A stretch of DNA of 64,000 bases from Lederbergia galactosidilytica. Its GTDB lineage: Bacteria; Bacillota; Bacilli; Bacillales; Bacillaceae_C. The notes under the pieces were generated by a model, which was not told where the DNA came from, searched no databases, and saw only the letters and a list, made by a program, of their open reading frames with translations. The stretch covers positions 1-64,000 of the forward strand of contig NZ_JAGGKH010000008.1 in the NCBI RefSeq assembly GCF_017873565.1. Direction: 5' to 3'. A program made the position numbers and the translations under genes. Below, piece by piece: positions 56,415 to 64,000 of the stretch (its first letter is position 1; each line of letters starts with the position of its first letter).

Positions 56415-57773
56415 TCAATGGTGGGCAGATGTTTCTTTGATAACAAAAACACTTAAAGAACCAACCGCCAATAAAATGCCCGAAACTAAAATCATTGTTG
56501 GCATTGAGGAACCAAGAGCTGGGAACAATGCAAAACTCAAGAAGGAAGCAATAATTTGCGGTAAACAAATACTACCATTAAATAAACCTAAATATGTGCC
56601 CATATTCTTTCCTGACAAAGCATTCGTAAGCATTGTGAACGGGAATGTCATCATTGCCGCCCAGGCAATTCCAATTAACGTAAATGAAATTAGCAATAAT
56701 CCTTGGTGGTGGACAAAGAAGACAGACCCAAAGCCGACTCCACCTAGTAATAAGCTAAACGCATAGGCAGGTTTTCTTTTATCATTTGGTACTCGTGTTA
56801 AGACGAGTGACCATAGAACCGCTGCAACTGATTGTACAGCTGACAATATCCCGAACCAGTTCCCTGCCGCTTGATACTCGGCACTGGATGGCTCAACTGT
56901 ATTCCATACGTTCTCCGCTACAGCACCTGTACCATATGTCCATAAATACTGAAATCCCATCCAACAGAATAGTTGAACAAGTGAAATCGTCCAGAAAACC
57001 TTTGGAGCGGTACGAAGTAATGTAAAAAATCCTACTTTTTCTTTATTATCTTCTTCTTTAATTCCATGATAAGCTGCATATTCAGCAGGTGTATATTCTT
57101 TCACTTTAAAAACGGTAAAAAGACTACAGAGAATCAAAACAACAGCACCCACATAAAAGGAAATAACGACAGACTGCGGGACAACCCCTTTAGGTGCACT
57201 ATTTGATATTCCAATCATTGTCAAAACAAATGGAAAAACAGATGCTAATACAGCACCACTATTCGATAGAAAACTTTGAATTGAATAAGCAAAACCCTTT
57301 TGTTCCTCATTCACCATATCTCCAACCATCATCTTAAAAGGTTGCATGGCTACATTGGAAGAAACATCCATAAATAAAATAGTGATGGCTCCAAAAGTAA
57401 GGGCAGCCATTGAACTAAAACCAAAGCTACCAGCATTCGGCAGTAAACACATAACAATTACTGCTACGATCGCCCCAACAAGCAAATAGGGAATTCGGCG
57501 GCCGAGTCTCGGCATCCATGTACGGTCGGAAAAATACCCGACTAAAGGTTGAACGATTAGCCCTGCTAAAGGCGGCAAAATAAAGAAAAACCCTAGAGTA
57601 TGTGGATCGGCACCAATCGTTTGGAAAATCCTCCCCATATTTGAACTTTGCAAAGAAAAGGCCATTTGGACACCTAAAAACCCGAAACTTATTAACCAAA
57701 TCGTACTAATTGGGAGATTAGGTAATCGATGTCCAGTAGTTGTATTATTTGTTTGTTCTTGTTCCTGTATCAT
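56415..57773 (-). CDS. MFS sugar transporter, SLC45/GPH-like
   Basis: A 452-residue transporter with twelve predicted helices. SFGFLGVQMAFSLQSSNMGRIFQTIGA near residue 30 and LIVQPLVGYFSDRTWMPRLGRRIPY near 72-96 (with the D-R and GRR motifs) match proton-coupled sucrose/maltose-type carriers. It probably imports an alpha-glucoside. Two LacI-type palindromes in its promoter suggest sugar-induced control, but no LacI gene or glucosidase is in the window. Confidence 0.88.
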   Translation of the reverse strand: MIQEQEQTNNTTTGHRLPNLPISTIWLISFGFLGVQMAFSLQSSNMGRIFQTIGADPHTLGFFFILPPLAGLIVQPLVGYFSDRTWMPRLGRRIPYLLVGAIVAVIVMCLLPNAGSFGFSSMAALTFGAITILFMDVSSNVAMQPFKMMVGDMVNEEQKGFAYSIQSFLSNSGAVLASVFPFVLTMIGISNSAPKGVVPQSVVISFYVGAVVLILCSLFTVFKVKEYTPAEYAAYHGIKEEDNKEKVGFFTLLRTAPKVFWTISLVQLFCWMGFQYLWTYGTGAVAENVWNTVEPSSAEYQAAGNWFGILSAVQSVAAVLWSLVLTRVPNDKRKPAYAFSLLLGGVGFGSVFFVHHQGLLLISFTLIGIAWAAMMTFPFTMLTNALSGKNMGTYLGLFNGSICLPQIIASFLSFALFPALGSSMPTMILVSGILLAVGSLSVFVIKETSAHH

Positions 57774-57841
57774 GATGCCCTCCTAAAATTCTCTTAATCA
57801 CTCAAAGTAGTTCAATGTACATTATTATATTACAGAAATAA

Positions 57842-57857
57842 GCGCATCCGTTTGCAC
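57842..57857. promoter_or_regulatory. LacI-type operator, imperfect copy
   Basis: GCGCATCCGTTTGCAC, about 70 bases before the transporter start, shares the CGTTTGCAC half with the perfect operator at 57987-58012. Confidence 0.5.
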
Positions 57858-57986
57858 AACGTTTTCATAAATTTAAATATATCATTAGGAATATCAAAAC
57901 CCTTCATTACAAATAGTCATAATAAATAGCTTGATTATTGTCATAAAGTCTTTTTGGTCAACTTCCCTATTATAATATTTATCTCC

Positions 57987-58012
57987 TTTTAGTGCAATCG
58001 TTTGCACTAAAA
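57987..58012. promoter_or_regulatory. LacI-type operator, perfect palindrome
   Basis: Eleven-base arms TTTTAGTGCAA and TTGCACTAAAA around TCGT. It fits LacI-family operators with a central CG-containing core. It lies 213 bases upstream of the sugar transporter and 165 before the divergent marR. Confidence 0.65.
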
Positions 58013-58105
58013 TGCTCATGGAATATTTTTACATGCACATCTTTCTGCACAAAGAAGCTTGATTTAATAGGGATTTCCATTTTGGAAAAGTCCTAAATTC
58101 TACTC

Positions 58106-58157
58106 TTGACATTAGTAAGAACAGATGTTACTGTTTTATAGTTACCTAAGATAACTA
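58106..58157 (+). promoter_or_regulatory. marR-MFS promoter with MarR-type operator
   Basis: TTGACA (58106-58111), 17 bases, TACTGT (58129-58134), then the dyad TAGTTA-N7-TAACTA (58139-58157) across the expected start point. This suits autorepression. Confidence 0.6.
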
Positions 58158-58176
58158 TTATCCAGGGTAACCACTT

Positions 58177-58611
58177 ATGGAGGTGAATCTCATACAATCT
58201 GCACAAAAGGTCTTTTATCAATTAATAATGTTATATCGTCCGTTTGAAAATCAGCTAAATATAGAATTGAGCAAACATAATCTACATCGTGCACAATGGA
58301 CGATCTTGTACTATTTATATAATTTTGGCTCAGCGACACTTGTAGAAATCGCCAATTATCAAGGTGTAGAGAAGCCGACCATCACAAGAACCTTTGCCCG
58401 TTTAGTGGAATTAGAATATGTAGAACAGATAGCAGGCAAAGATAAACGCGAAAAACGAATGCAATTAACATCGCTTGGCAGAAGCATTTACGAGCAAGTT
58501 CGTGTCACCATTGATCAGTTTGAAGAGGATTGTTTAAAAGGTATATCAGAAGAAGAACAACAGGATATTATCCAAATTATGGAGAGAGTGAGAAGCAACC
58601 TGATAAAGTAA
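58177..58611 (+). CDS. MarR family transcriptional regulator
   Basis: A 144-residue winged-helix regulator: LHRAQWTILYYLYNFGSATLVEIANYQGVEKPTITRTFARL (parts, residues 30-70) and the wing GKDKREKRMQLTSLG near 88-102. The ATG overlaps a GGAGGTG that itself looks like a ribosome binding site for a non-ATG start a few codons later, so the exact start is uncertain. The downstream MFS gene follows by 12 bases; both probably form a repressor-efflux operon. Confidence 0.88.
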   Translation: MEVNLIQSAQKVFYQLIMLYRPFENQLNIELSKHNLHRAQWTILYYLYNFGSATLVEIANYQGVEKPTITRTFARLVELEYVEQIAGKDKREKRMQLTSLGRSIYEQVRVTIDQFEEDCLKGISEEEQQDIIQIMERVRSNLIK

Positions 58612-58623
58612 GGAGATGGAGCT

Positions 58624-59835
58624 ATGAAGCCATCGAGCTCAAAATTATGGACGAAAGACTTTGCAATCGTATCAGCGGCTAACTTTTTCTTATACTTAGT
58701 TTTTTATTTATTGTTAGTCACAATGGCCGTTTATGCGGTGGAGGAATTTCACGTTTCGGAAAGCCAGGCTGGCCTCGTCACGGGCATTTTTATTATTGGA
58801 ACGCTAATAGGTCGTTTGTTCATTGGCCGGATGATTACATCGATTGGCAATAAGAAAATGTTATATTTTGGTCTGATCTTTTTTATTTTGACTTCCTTTT
58901 TATATTTTATCCATGCAGGAATTATTGTTTTACTGATCACTCGCTTATTACATGGTATTGCATTAGGAATGGCTAGTACCGCAACAGGAACCATTGTCGC
59001 TGAGGTAATACCTAGTGAGCGAAAAGGTGAGGGCATTGGATTCTTTAGTATGAGTATTACACTAGCTACAGCTATTGGCCCTTTTATCGGCCTTTATATG
59101 AGCCAACATACCAGTTATGAATCGATCTTTGGTTTTTGTTTGGCACTAGGCCTTATTAGTTTGATTATTTCCCTATTTGTTCAAATCCCCGAAGTACAGA
59201 AACCAATGAAGGAAATTAGCCATAAGAGGTGGAAGCTATCCGATTTTGTGGAACCAAAAGCCTTACCTATTGCCCTCGTTGTGATTCTCATATCACTTGG
59301 ATATTCCAGTGTTCTCTCCTTTATTAATTTCTATGCCATTGAGATTGACTTAGTGGATGCAGCAAGTCTGTTTTTTGTCATTTATGCCGTAGCAATCTTA
59401 GTATCACGTCCGTTCACTGGACGTTTAATGGACGTGAAAGGAGCAAACTCTGTCATGTATCCTGCCTTCATTTTATTTGAAGCAGGATTACTACTGTTAA
59501 GTACAGTAGCAAATAGTATCCTATTATTATTAGCCGGTGCTTTGATTGGTCTTGGTTTTGGAAATATGCAATCAACAACACAAGCAATTGCCGTGAAGAT
59601 GACGCCACCACATCGAATGGGATTGGCCACATCAACCTACTATATCGCCTTAGATGCTGGACTTGGCTTCGGTCCATACTTGTTAGGGTTTATCATTCCG
59701 CTAACAGGATATAGTACTTTATATATCATTATGGGAATATTAGTCCTTACGACCATTATTCTTTATTATTTCTTGCATGGTCAAAAGGAATATTTACTTC
59801 TAACAAATGAAGATTCAATCGAAGAATTAAATTAA
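58624..59835 (+). CDS. MFS efflux-type transporter
   Basis: A 403-residue MFS protein with twelve predicted helices. The motif-A loop is GRLFIGRMITSIGNKKML near residue 73, and RLLHGIALGMASTATGTIVAEVIPSERKGEGIG near 110-140 carries motif B/C features of drug exporters. AAGGAG precedes the ATG. Co-transcription with marR suggests induced efflux of a toxic compound. A clear terminator follows. Confidence 0.9.
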   Translation: MKPSSSKLWTKDFAIVSAANFFLYLVFYLLLVTMAVYAVEEFHVSESQAGLVTGIFIIGTLIGRLFIGRMITSIGNKKMLYFGLIFFILTSFLYFIHAGIIVLLITRLLHGIALGMASTATGTIVAEVIPSERKGEGIGFFSMSITLATAIGPFIGLYMSQHTSYESIFGFCLALGLISLIISLFVQIPEVQKPMKEISHKRWKLSDFVEPKALPIALVVILISLGYSSVLSFINFYAIEIDLVDAASLFFVIYAVAILVSRPFTGRLMDVKGANSVMYPAFILFEAGLLLLSTVANSILLLLAGALIGLGFGNMQSTTQAIAVKMTPPHRMGLATSTYYIALDAGLGFGPYLLGFIIPLTGYSTLYIIMGILVLTTIILYYFLHGQKEYLLLTNEDSIEELN

Positions 59836-59852
59836 TCGGATAGTTAGCATTG

Positions 59853-59895
59853 AAAAAAAAAGCTGAAGGGTAAGATCGATACCCTCCAGCTTTTT
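59853..59895 (+). terminator. Terminator of the marR-MFS operon
   Basis: AGCTGAAGGGTA / TACCCTCCAGCT arms with one mismatch, with an A-run before and TTTTT after. Confidence 0.9.
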
Positions 59896-60030
59896 CGCTA
59901 ATAAGATTGCTAGTTAACAAGGCAAATGACCAACGAATTGTAAACTCTTTTGCTCATTCGTTAGCGTTCCCCAATAATCCCTAATTCCCGTATTATAAAG
60001 AAAAAGCACCTTTTTTCCGATTAAAATTAC

Positions 60031-60828
60031 TTAAGAATCTCCATACAATACATTTTTAGGATTGATTACGATCATTAACACTGCCGCGACTAAATAAAAA
60101 ATAGCGCTATACATAATTAAATCAATCATATTCCCATTGATTAAGCCAATATAAAAATTGAAAAATTGGTGGATCATGATCGGAATGATTAAATTCTGAT
60201 TTAAGTTGTAAAATGCTGTCATAATGATCTTAGTAGATATGAGAGCAATCATAAAGAAAAGGATATACTTGATCAGATCAATCCCGACAAAACCTGTCGT
60301 AAACCAGATGGGGAGGTGCCACATTCCCCACCAAAACCCTATAATGATCGAGGCTTTTAATGGCGAATGCTGCTTCTGCAACTCTATCTGGGCGAAACTT
60401 CTCCATCCTAATTCTTCTCCTAGTGGCCCTGCTAGCAGGTTTTTAAAAAAGAAATAGGTCAGCATTCCCCATGAGGAAATGGTAAATGTGGAACCAACTT
60501 CTTGATTTTGCGAGATTAGAAATAAAATGATCAAAAATATGGCGGCTTGGATCATACTTGCAATAACAATTATGGAAGGTTTAAGTTTCTTCTTAAATTG
60601 ATCCTTTACAAATTTTATCAAACTCTGATCTGGAAAGATTTTTTTAAATAAAATTACAAAAGCAAATGTTGAGGACCAAGACGACACACAGAATACCATA
60701 TCAAAAATCCAAGCAGGAAATTCTAATATGCTTATGACTCCTACTAGACAAAAAAGTGGAAAAAAAATGATATTGCTTAGTAGGATAAAACTGGCCACTG
60801 GATTTTTTAGTTTCTTATCTCTCTTCAT
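60031..60828 (-). CDS. CPBP family intramembrane metalloprotease
   Basis: A 265-residue membrane protein with about eight helices. The CPBP/Abi motifs are present: EELGWRSFAQ (EExxxR, about residue 138) and GFWWGMWHLPIWF (FxxxH, about 165-177), then a HQFFNF block (about 222), which supplies the metal or catalytic residues. Roles in this family range from CAAX-type cleavage to bacteriocin self-immunity; no bacteriocin gene is near. A MerR-type gene lies upstream on the same strand. Confidence 0.9.
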   Translation of the reverse strand: MKRDKKLKNPVASFILLSNIIFFPLFCLVGVISILEFPAWIFDMVFCVSSWSSTFAFVILFKKIFPDQSLIKFVKDQFKKKLKPSIIVIASMIQAAIFLIILFLISQNQEVGSTFTISSWGMLTYFFFKNLLAGPLGEELGWRSFAQIELQKQHSPLKASIIIGFWWGMWHLPIWFTTGFVGIDLIKYILFFMIALISTKIIMTAFYNLNQNLIIPIMIHQFFNFYIGLINGNMIDLIMYSAIFYLVAAVLMIVINPKNVLYGDS

Positions 60829-60858
60829 ACTACCCCTACTTTAAACTAAGTATTTCGA

Positions 60859-60880
60859 AAGTATAAAACTGCTTATACTT
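60859..60880. promoter_or_regulatory. Dyad upstream of the CPBP gene
   Basis: AAGTATAA-N6-TTATACTT, 31 bases before the CPBP gene. It could be a binding site for the neighbouring MerR-type regulator. Confidence 0.4.
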
Positions 60881-60983
60881 ACGAATATCCTCAGCTTAAA
60901 CCTAGGAGTAACACACAGGTCAATACATCTTTTCATTATTCTATCCGTCATTATCAGGCAGTCATACCCTACTAATTGGAGTT

Positions 60984-61778
60984 TTACTTTATCGGTGCAT
61001 AGATTTCTAAAAATACACGCCCAAGATCATCTTCATAGGTTGTCAGTAATAGATTGATATAGACGAGGCCTAATAGTTCATAACCACTGTTCTTTGCTTC
61101 TCTTCTTATACTTGCTCCCACATCATCGTCAATACTGCCTCCATCCGTTGACCAACGCCCATCTTCAATAACGGTATACATACATTTTGGATGAGCAATT
61201 ATTTCACCTTCTTCTGATTGATCAAGATTTTCTACCTTCTTTACAATGATAAACTGATCGTCTATCATCCCCTCTTCGTTAAAATGTATGACCCTTCTTA
61301 AAGAGGTTAAAATAACAGCCTTTTTCAAGCTATCTGTATTATTTTTTAACGTTCCAAACTCATCATACGCAGTAAAATGCTCAATTTTTCCTTTGATTTT
61401 GAAAGGCTTCATTGCTTTTATCGTAAATGTCCCTAGGTATTGGTTAATTTTTTCACAATCTTCCTTTACGATTCGCAACTTTTTTAACAGAAGTTGTTTA
61501 TATTCAATCTCCTCAATGACAGCTCGCTCTTTCTCTTCTAATATTGATGTGATTTCTTCGATATTTTTACCTTTTCTCAACTCCTGGATTTTTCTGACCT
61601 CTATATCTAATTCGCGGTAGAAATTCACAGTTGTTATATCATAGATATCAAAATGATTATATTTTCTATACCCATTCCCATGATCTTGCCTCGGCTTGAC
61701 TAACCCCTTTTCCTCATAAAATTTTAAGGTATCTCGTGAAACTCCTAAAAATTTGGCTACTTGGCCAATTGTATACAT
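60984..61778 (-). CDS. MerR family transcriptional regulator with effector-binding domain
   Basis: A 264-residue regulator. The MerR helix-turn-helix (YTIGQVAKFLGVSRDTLKFYEEKGLV...NGYRKYNHFDI, about 2-45) is followed by a long dimer coiled coil (about 75-120) and a GyrI-like/effector-binding domain (about 130-264) ending FLEIYAPIK. This design matches BmrR/TipA-type multidrug sensors. GGAGGGGG precedes the ATG. It is 155 bases upstream of the CPBP gene and could control it. Confidence 0.9.
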   Translation of the reverse strand: MYTIGQVAKFLGVSRDTLKFYEEKGLVKPRQDHGNGYRKYNHFDIYDITTVNFYRELDIEVRKIQELRKGKNIEEITSILEEKERAVIEEIEYKQLLLKKLRIVKEDCEKINQYLGTFTIKAMKPFKIKGKIEHFTAYDEFGTLKNNTDSLKKAVILTSLRRVIHFNEEGMIDDQFIIVKKVENLDQSEEGEIIAHPKCMYTVIEDGRWSTDGGSIDDDVGASIRREAKNSGYELLGLVYINLLLTTYEDDLGRVFLEIYAPIK

Positions 61779-62245
61779 GTCTCCCCCTCCTACCTTCTAT
61801 ATTAGGATCAAGTCGGCGCTCTAAGAGCTATCCTCTTTAAAGAACAGCGTAACAATCATCATTATAAAATGGTTTTCTGTAAATTCCTCCATAACTAGAA
61901 AAGGTATCAGTCCGATACTTACAAATTTCTCCTTTGAAGAGAAAAGCATGAGCATAATTTCGGAAAATTTTGCTTGGTTTAGAGGCTTACATACCCGTTT
62001 TGGAAAAATCTCCAACGATTCGGGGCGATAACAAGACGCTACATGATCATTGCGAATAATATGCACGTTGTCCGGGACTTAGATCAGCATTTTATGTAGC
62101 CATCCTGGGAAAATCCCCCATAATTTATTAAGCTCTACTCGCGGAACCACTCGACCCTTTTTTCATAACTATCCTATTCACGCTTATAAAATTGCTTAGA
62201 TGATGCCTACATTTTTATTTCAAAAGTAAAGCAGTAGCTTCAATC
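61779..62245. other. Gene-poor stretch with one doubtful frame
   Basis: An 81-codon minus-strand frame (61821-62066) has no convincing ribosome binding site and no recognised relative, so it is not called. The rest lies behind the histidine-kinase remnant. No RNA or hairpin was recognised. Confidence 0.4.
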
Positions 62246-62588
62246 TCAGCTTTTACTTTTCGGTACATATAATCGAAAGACTGTCCCGTCAGGCGAGCTT
62301 TTTAATAAAACTAGATCGCCACCCAAAGCTTGGGCGATCATTTTACTCAGAGACAATCCTAACCCTAGACCTCTTACTTGATATTTTTTCCCTTCTCCCC
62401 GGTAAAATCGTTCAAAAATGAAGGGTTATTCTTCTGTTGGGATACCCTTTCCACTATCCTCTACATCAATCAAAATCTGTGCTTCATCCTCATGGAGTGT
62501 AGCTTCGATCTCACCCGCTTGATCCATAGCTTGTTTGGCATTGTTCTGTAAGTTGGTCATAATCCCGCCAAAAATAATAGCACAGATA
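62246..62588 (-). pseudogene. Histidine kinase remnant (ATPase domain) with an in-frame stop
   Basis: The minus strand encodes the end of a sensor kinase: N-box TNLQNNAKQAMD, then DVEDSGKGIPTEE (G1 box), a TAA at 62426-62428, PFIFERFYRGEG (F box) and GLGLGLSLSKMIAQALGG (G2 box), ending RLYVPKSKS. The sensor and phospho-acceptor domains are absent. It joins the truncated response regulator directly, in a different frame, which points to a deletion of over 1 kb between them, followed by a nonsense change. Confidence 0.8.
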
Positions 62589-63029
62589 AATCACGTGAGC
62601 TTGATGTGCTTTAAGATTAATTTCTAATTGACCAAATCGTTTTAGCGGATTTGTATGATCTTCTCTTGAAAGCCTAAGGACTGCCTTCACCCGCGCTACC
62701 ACTTCATCTGCAACAAATGGTTTTGGAATATAATCATCTGCCCCCTTATCTAATCCTTCCAAACGATAATTTACATCACCGAGTGCAGTCAGCATAATCA
62801 CCGGGCAGTAGCTATCTTTTCTAATTTCTTCTAGAACCTCCCAACCATCTTTCTTAGGAAGCATAACGTCTAATAAAACCAAATCAGGATAAGCTTCATG
62901 GAATTTTCTCAAGGCTTCTTCTCCATCAAAAGCTTGTTCAACCTCAAATTGTAGTTTTTGTAAATAGACTTTTAAAACCTGACTAATCGCAAACTCATCT
63001 TCTACTACTAATATCTTGATCGGTGCCAT
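62511..63029 (-). pseudogene. Response regulator (OmpR-type) truncated in its DNA-binding domain
   Basis: The receiver domain is complete (about residues 1-120): VEDE acidic pair, phospho-acceptor Asp in LVLLDVMLP (about 54), Thr in MLTA and Lys in PKPF. The winged helix breaks off after GQLEINLKAHQAHV (about 147); the following 25 residues are the kinase remnant read in the wrong frame. The product would have a receiver but no DNA-binding helices. ATG 63029 lies close to an ACGAGG. Before truncation this was a kinase/regulator pair of the OmpR class. Confidence 0.82.
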
Positions 63030-63215
63030 CGCCTCGTCACCATCCTATATCCATATTGACTTAAAAAATCTCCTTCTTCTAACACTATCAAACAAATAAG
63101 TCAGCCAAAAGTCCAATATAGTAAAACTACGATTACTGGTTTTTACAAACAGTAAGGCTGCAGAATAGCATTTTTTTATCCATCTCTTTGCTTACAATTC
63201 TCCCCTCCCTTTATT

Positions 63216-63353
63216 TACTTTCGAGAAGTGACATATCGCATGGTCTATTGTGAAGATCCTTTTGGCAATTTAGTTGTGATTTATAACTATAGTTATGAGT
63301 TTGGCCCATTCATAAGGAGCTTATTAAGTAACACCACTTTGCTTTCAACATAA
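63216..63353 (+). pseudogene. C-terminal remnant of a VOC/glyoxalase-family protein
   Basis: A 45-codon frame reads YFREVTYRMVYCEDPFGNLVVIYNYSYEF and so on to TAA. The DPFGNLV block is the typical last strand of glyoxalase/bleomycin-resistance/dioxygenase proteins. No start codon with a ribosome binding site and no N-terminal half are present. Confidence 0.6.
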
Positions 63354-63427
63354 AAATAAGGTGAGCATGAGACTATGATGCCTCTACTCACCTCCAGGCA
63401 ATACTGATATTCTCAATTTAAAAGATT

Positions 63428-64000
63428 TTAATATTTAACCTCAACGATAAAAGTATCCGGACCAGTTTGGACAATGCTCCCACCTTTTGGTTCGATGCTC
63501 GCCTTAATTCTCTTCAAACGGCTGAAATCCTCACCTTGAATAAGGATTCGAGTTGAGCCATCTTCAATCGGCATAACCTTGTGCTGGATATCATCGTTAT
63601 TATAAAGAATCCATAGCTGGTAATCCTGATCATTCAATGGTCTTAATCCATCTACTTCTAAAAACATTTGGTCTGTCATTTGATTAATCCATATATTTCC
63701 CTCTACCTTTTCCCTGTTAGACACCGGGATAATATTCAATTGTTGAGTATCAGGTTTACCCTGAAAATCCCGTATATTCGCCTCATTATATTGTGCAATA
63801 TGAACAGAACCCTCTTCCGAGTTATTTTGATTATAATAAAAGAGACCGACAAATAAACAAACAATTGCAGCCATTGCGGCTATAGAAAAGACTTTTTTGC
63901 TTGAAAGAGACATCCCTTCTTTTCGTTTTGTTTCCAAACTATCCCATATCTTTTCCTTTAGTAACGGAGATGGGGTGGAGAACTGCTCTTTGTCTGAAAG
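63428..64000 (-). CDS. Anti-sigma factor, RskA-type C-terminal domain (partial at the window end)
   Basis: The frame is open through base 64000, so the N-terminal zinc anti-sigma part is outside the window. Visible are a cytoplasmic segment (LLKEKIWDSLETKRKEG), one membrane helix (about KVFSIAAMAAIVCLFVGLFYY, read in parts) and an outer domain with QLWILYN and ASIEPKGGSIVQTGPDTFIVEV, typical of RskA C-terminal domains. It should hold an ECF sigma factor inactive; the sigma gene is expected just beyond the edge. Confidence 0.82.
   Translation of the reverse strand, partial: LSDKEQFSTPSPLLKEKIWDSLETKRKEGMSLSSKKVFSIAAMAAIVCLFVGLFYYNQNNSEEGSVHIAQYNEANIRDFQGKPDTQQLNIIPVSNREKVEGNIWINQMTDQMFLEVDGLRPLNDQDYQLWILYNNDDIQHKVMPIEDGSTRILIQGEDFSRLKRIKASIEPKGGSIVQTGPDTFIVEVKY

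Noticed and set aside
57987-58012. CcpA cre site
   Set aside because: The core fails the W positions of the cre consensus; the long symmetric arms fit a specific LacI-family operator better.
61821-62066. 81-codon minus-strand frame as a gene
   Set aside because: GTG start without a ribosome binding site, no recognised family, and located in a zone of gene decay.
1-64000. CRISPR array, prophage, integrase, tRNA or rRNA genes
   Set aside because: No regular spaced repeats, no phage or transposase proteins and no tRNA/rRNA sequences were recognised on either strand; small RNAs could still be missed.

Overview
The window is chromosomal DNA of a low-GC, endospore-forming Firmicute of the Bacillaceae type. 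The evidence is a three-gene gerA/gerB/gerC germinant-receptor operon with a SigG-like promoter, a PerR-type box in front of ahpCF, an RNase J, AGGAGG-type ribosome binding sites, frequent TTG/GTG starts, and intergenic repeats of the kind common in Bacillus. No rRNA, tRNA, CRISPR, prophage or transposase gene was seen. The species cannot be named from the sequence alone.

Layout. 1-4.0 kb: a 95-bp direct repeat, a DUF1854 protein and its zinc-ribbon ABC exporter, and a TolB-like propeller. 4.3-7.7 kb: a lipoprotein cyclophilin, a PH-domain membrane protein, a CsoR repressor followed only by the tail of a lost copZ, VanZ and MarR. 7.8-10.2 kb: three consecutive short-chain dehydrogenases. 10.7-13.0 kb: ahpC-ahpF behind a SigA promoter and PerR box. 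13.7-22.9 kb: a phospholipase-D-like membrane protein, class I aldolase, acetyl-CoA hydrolase/transferase, a zinc-free medium-chain reductase, a soluble chemoreceptor, a YoaK-type membrane protein and malate:quinone oxidoreductase. 23.4-29.7 kb: a 2-aminoethylphosphonate uptake and degradation operon (ATPase, fused permease, binding protein, phnW, phnX) with a divergent DeoR regulator. The ATPase carries an apparent +1 frameshift in an A5 tract and the permease an in-frame TAA. 29.9-37.7 kb: a luciferase-like oxidoreductase, DUF4317, Nudix, and a heterodimeric multidrug-type ABC exporter with its PadR regulator. 38-47 kb: BrnQ, a small membrane protein, GntR, a MetE-like methyltransferase, AraC and a sugar ABC importer lacking its own ATPase. 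47-52 kb: RNase J, an unreported 36-residue ORF and nrdD-nrdG, whose promoter has two NrdR-type boxes and a Fnr-like site. 52-57.8 kb: gerC, gerB, gerA and an SLC45/GPH-type transporter with LacI-type operators. 58-64 kb: MarR-MFS, a CPBP protease, MerR, a decayed two-component system, a glyoxalase-family remnant and a partial anti-sigma factor cut by the window end.

Two intergenic repeat families punctuate the window. One is MITE-like, with GAGGCTGGGA ends: two long copies (about 290-320 bp) and two short ones (about 138 bp). The other is a palindrome of about 52 bp built on GGGGACAG/CTGTCCCC, with eight complete, partial or diverged copies, most of them directly behind genes. One copy supplies the last codons and stop of an ABC transporter gene.

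The strongest biological stories are the decaying phosphonate importer beside intact phnWX, the layered redox/nucleotide control site at nrdDG, the DUF1854/ABC pair of unknown substrate, and the spread of repeats that act as terminators and alter gene ends. No clearly new defence or mobile system is visible.
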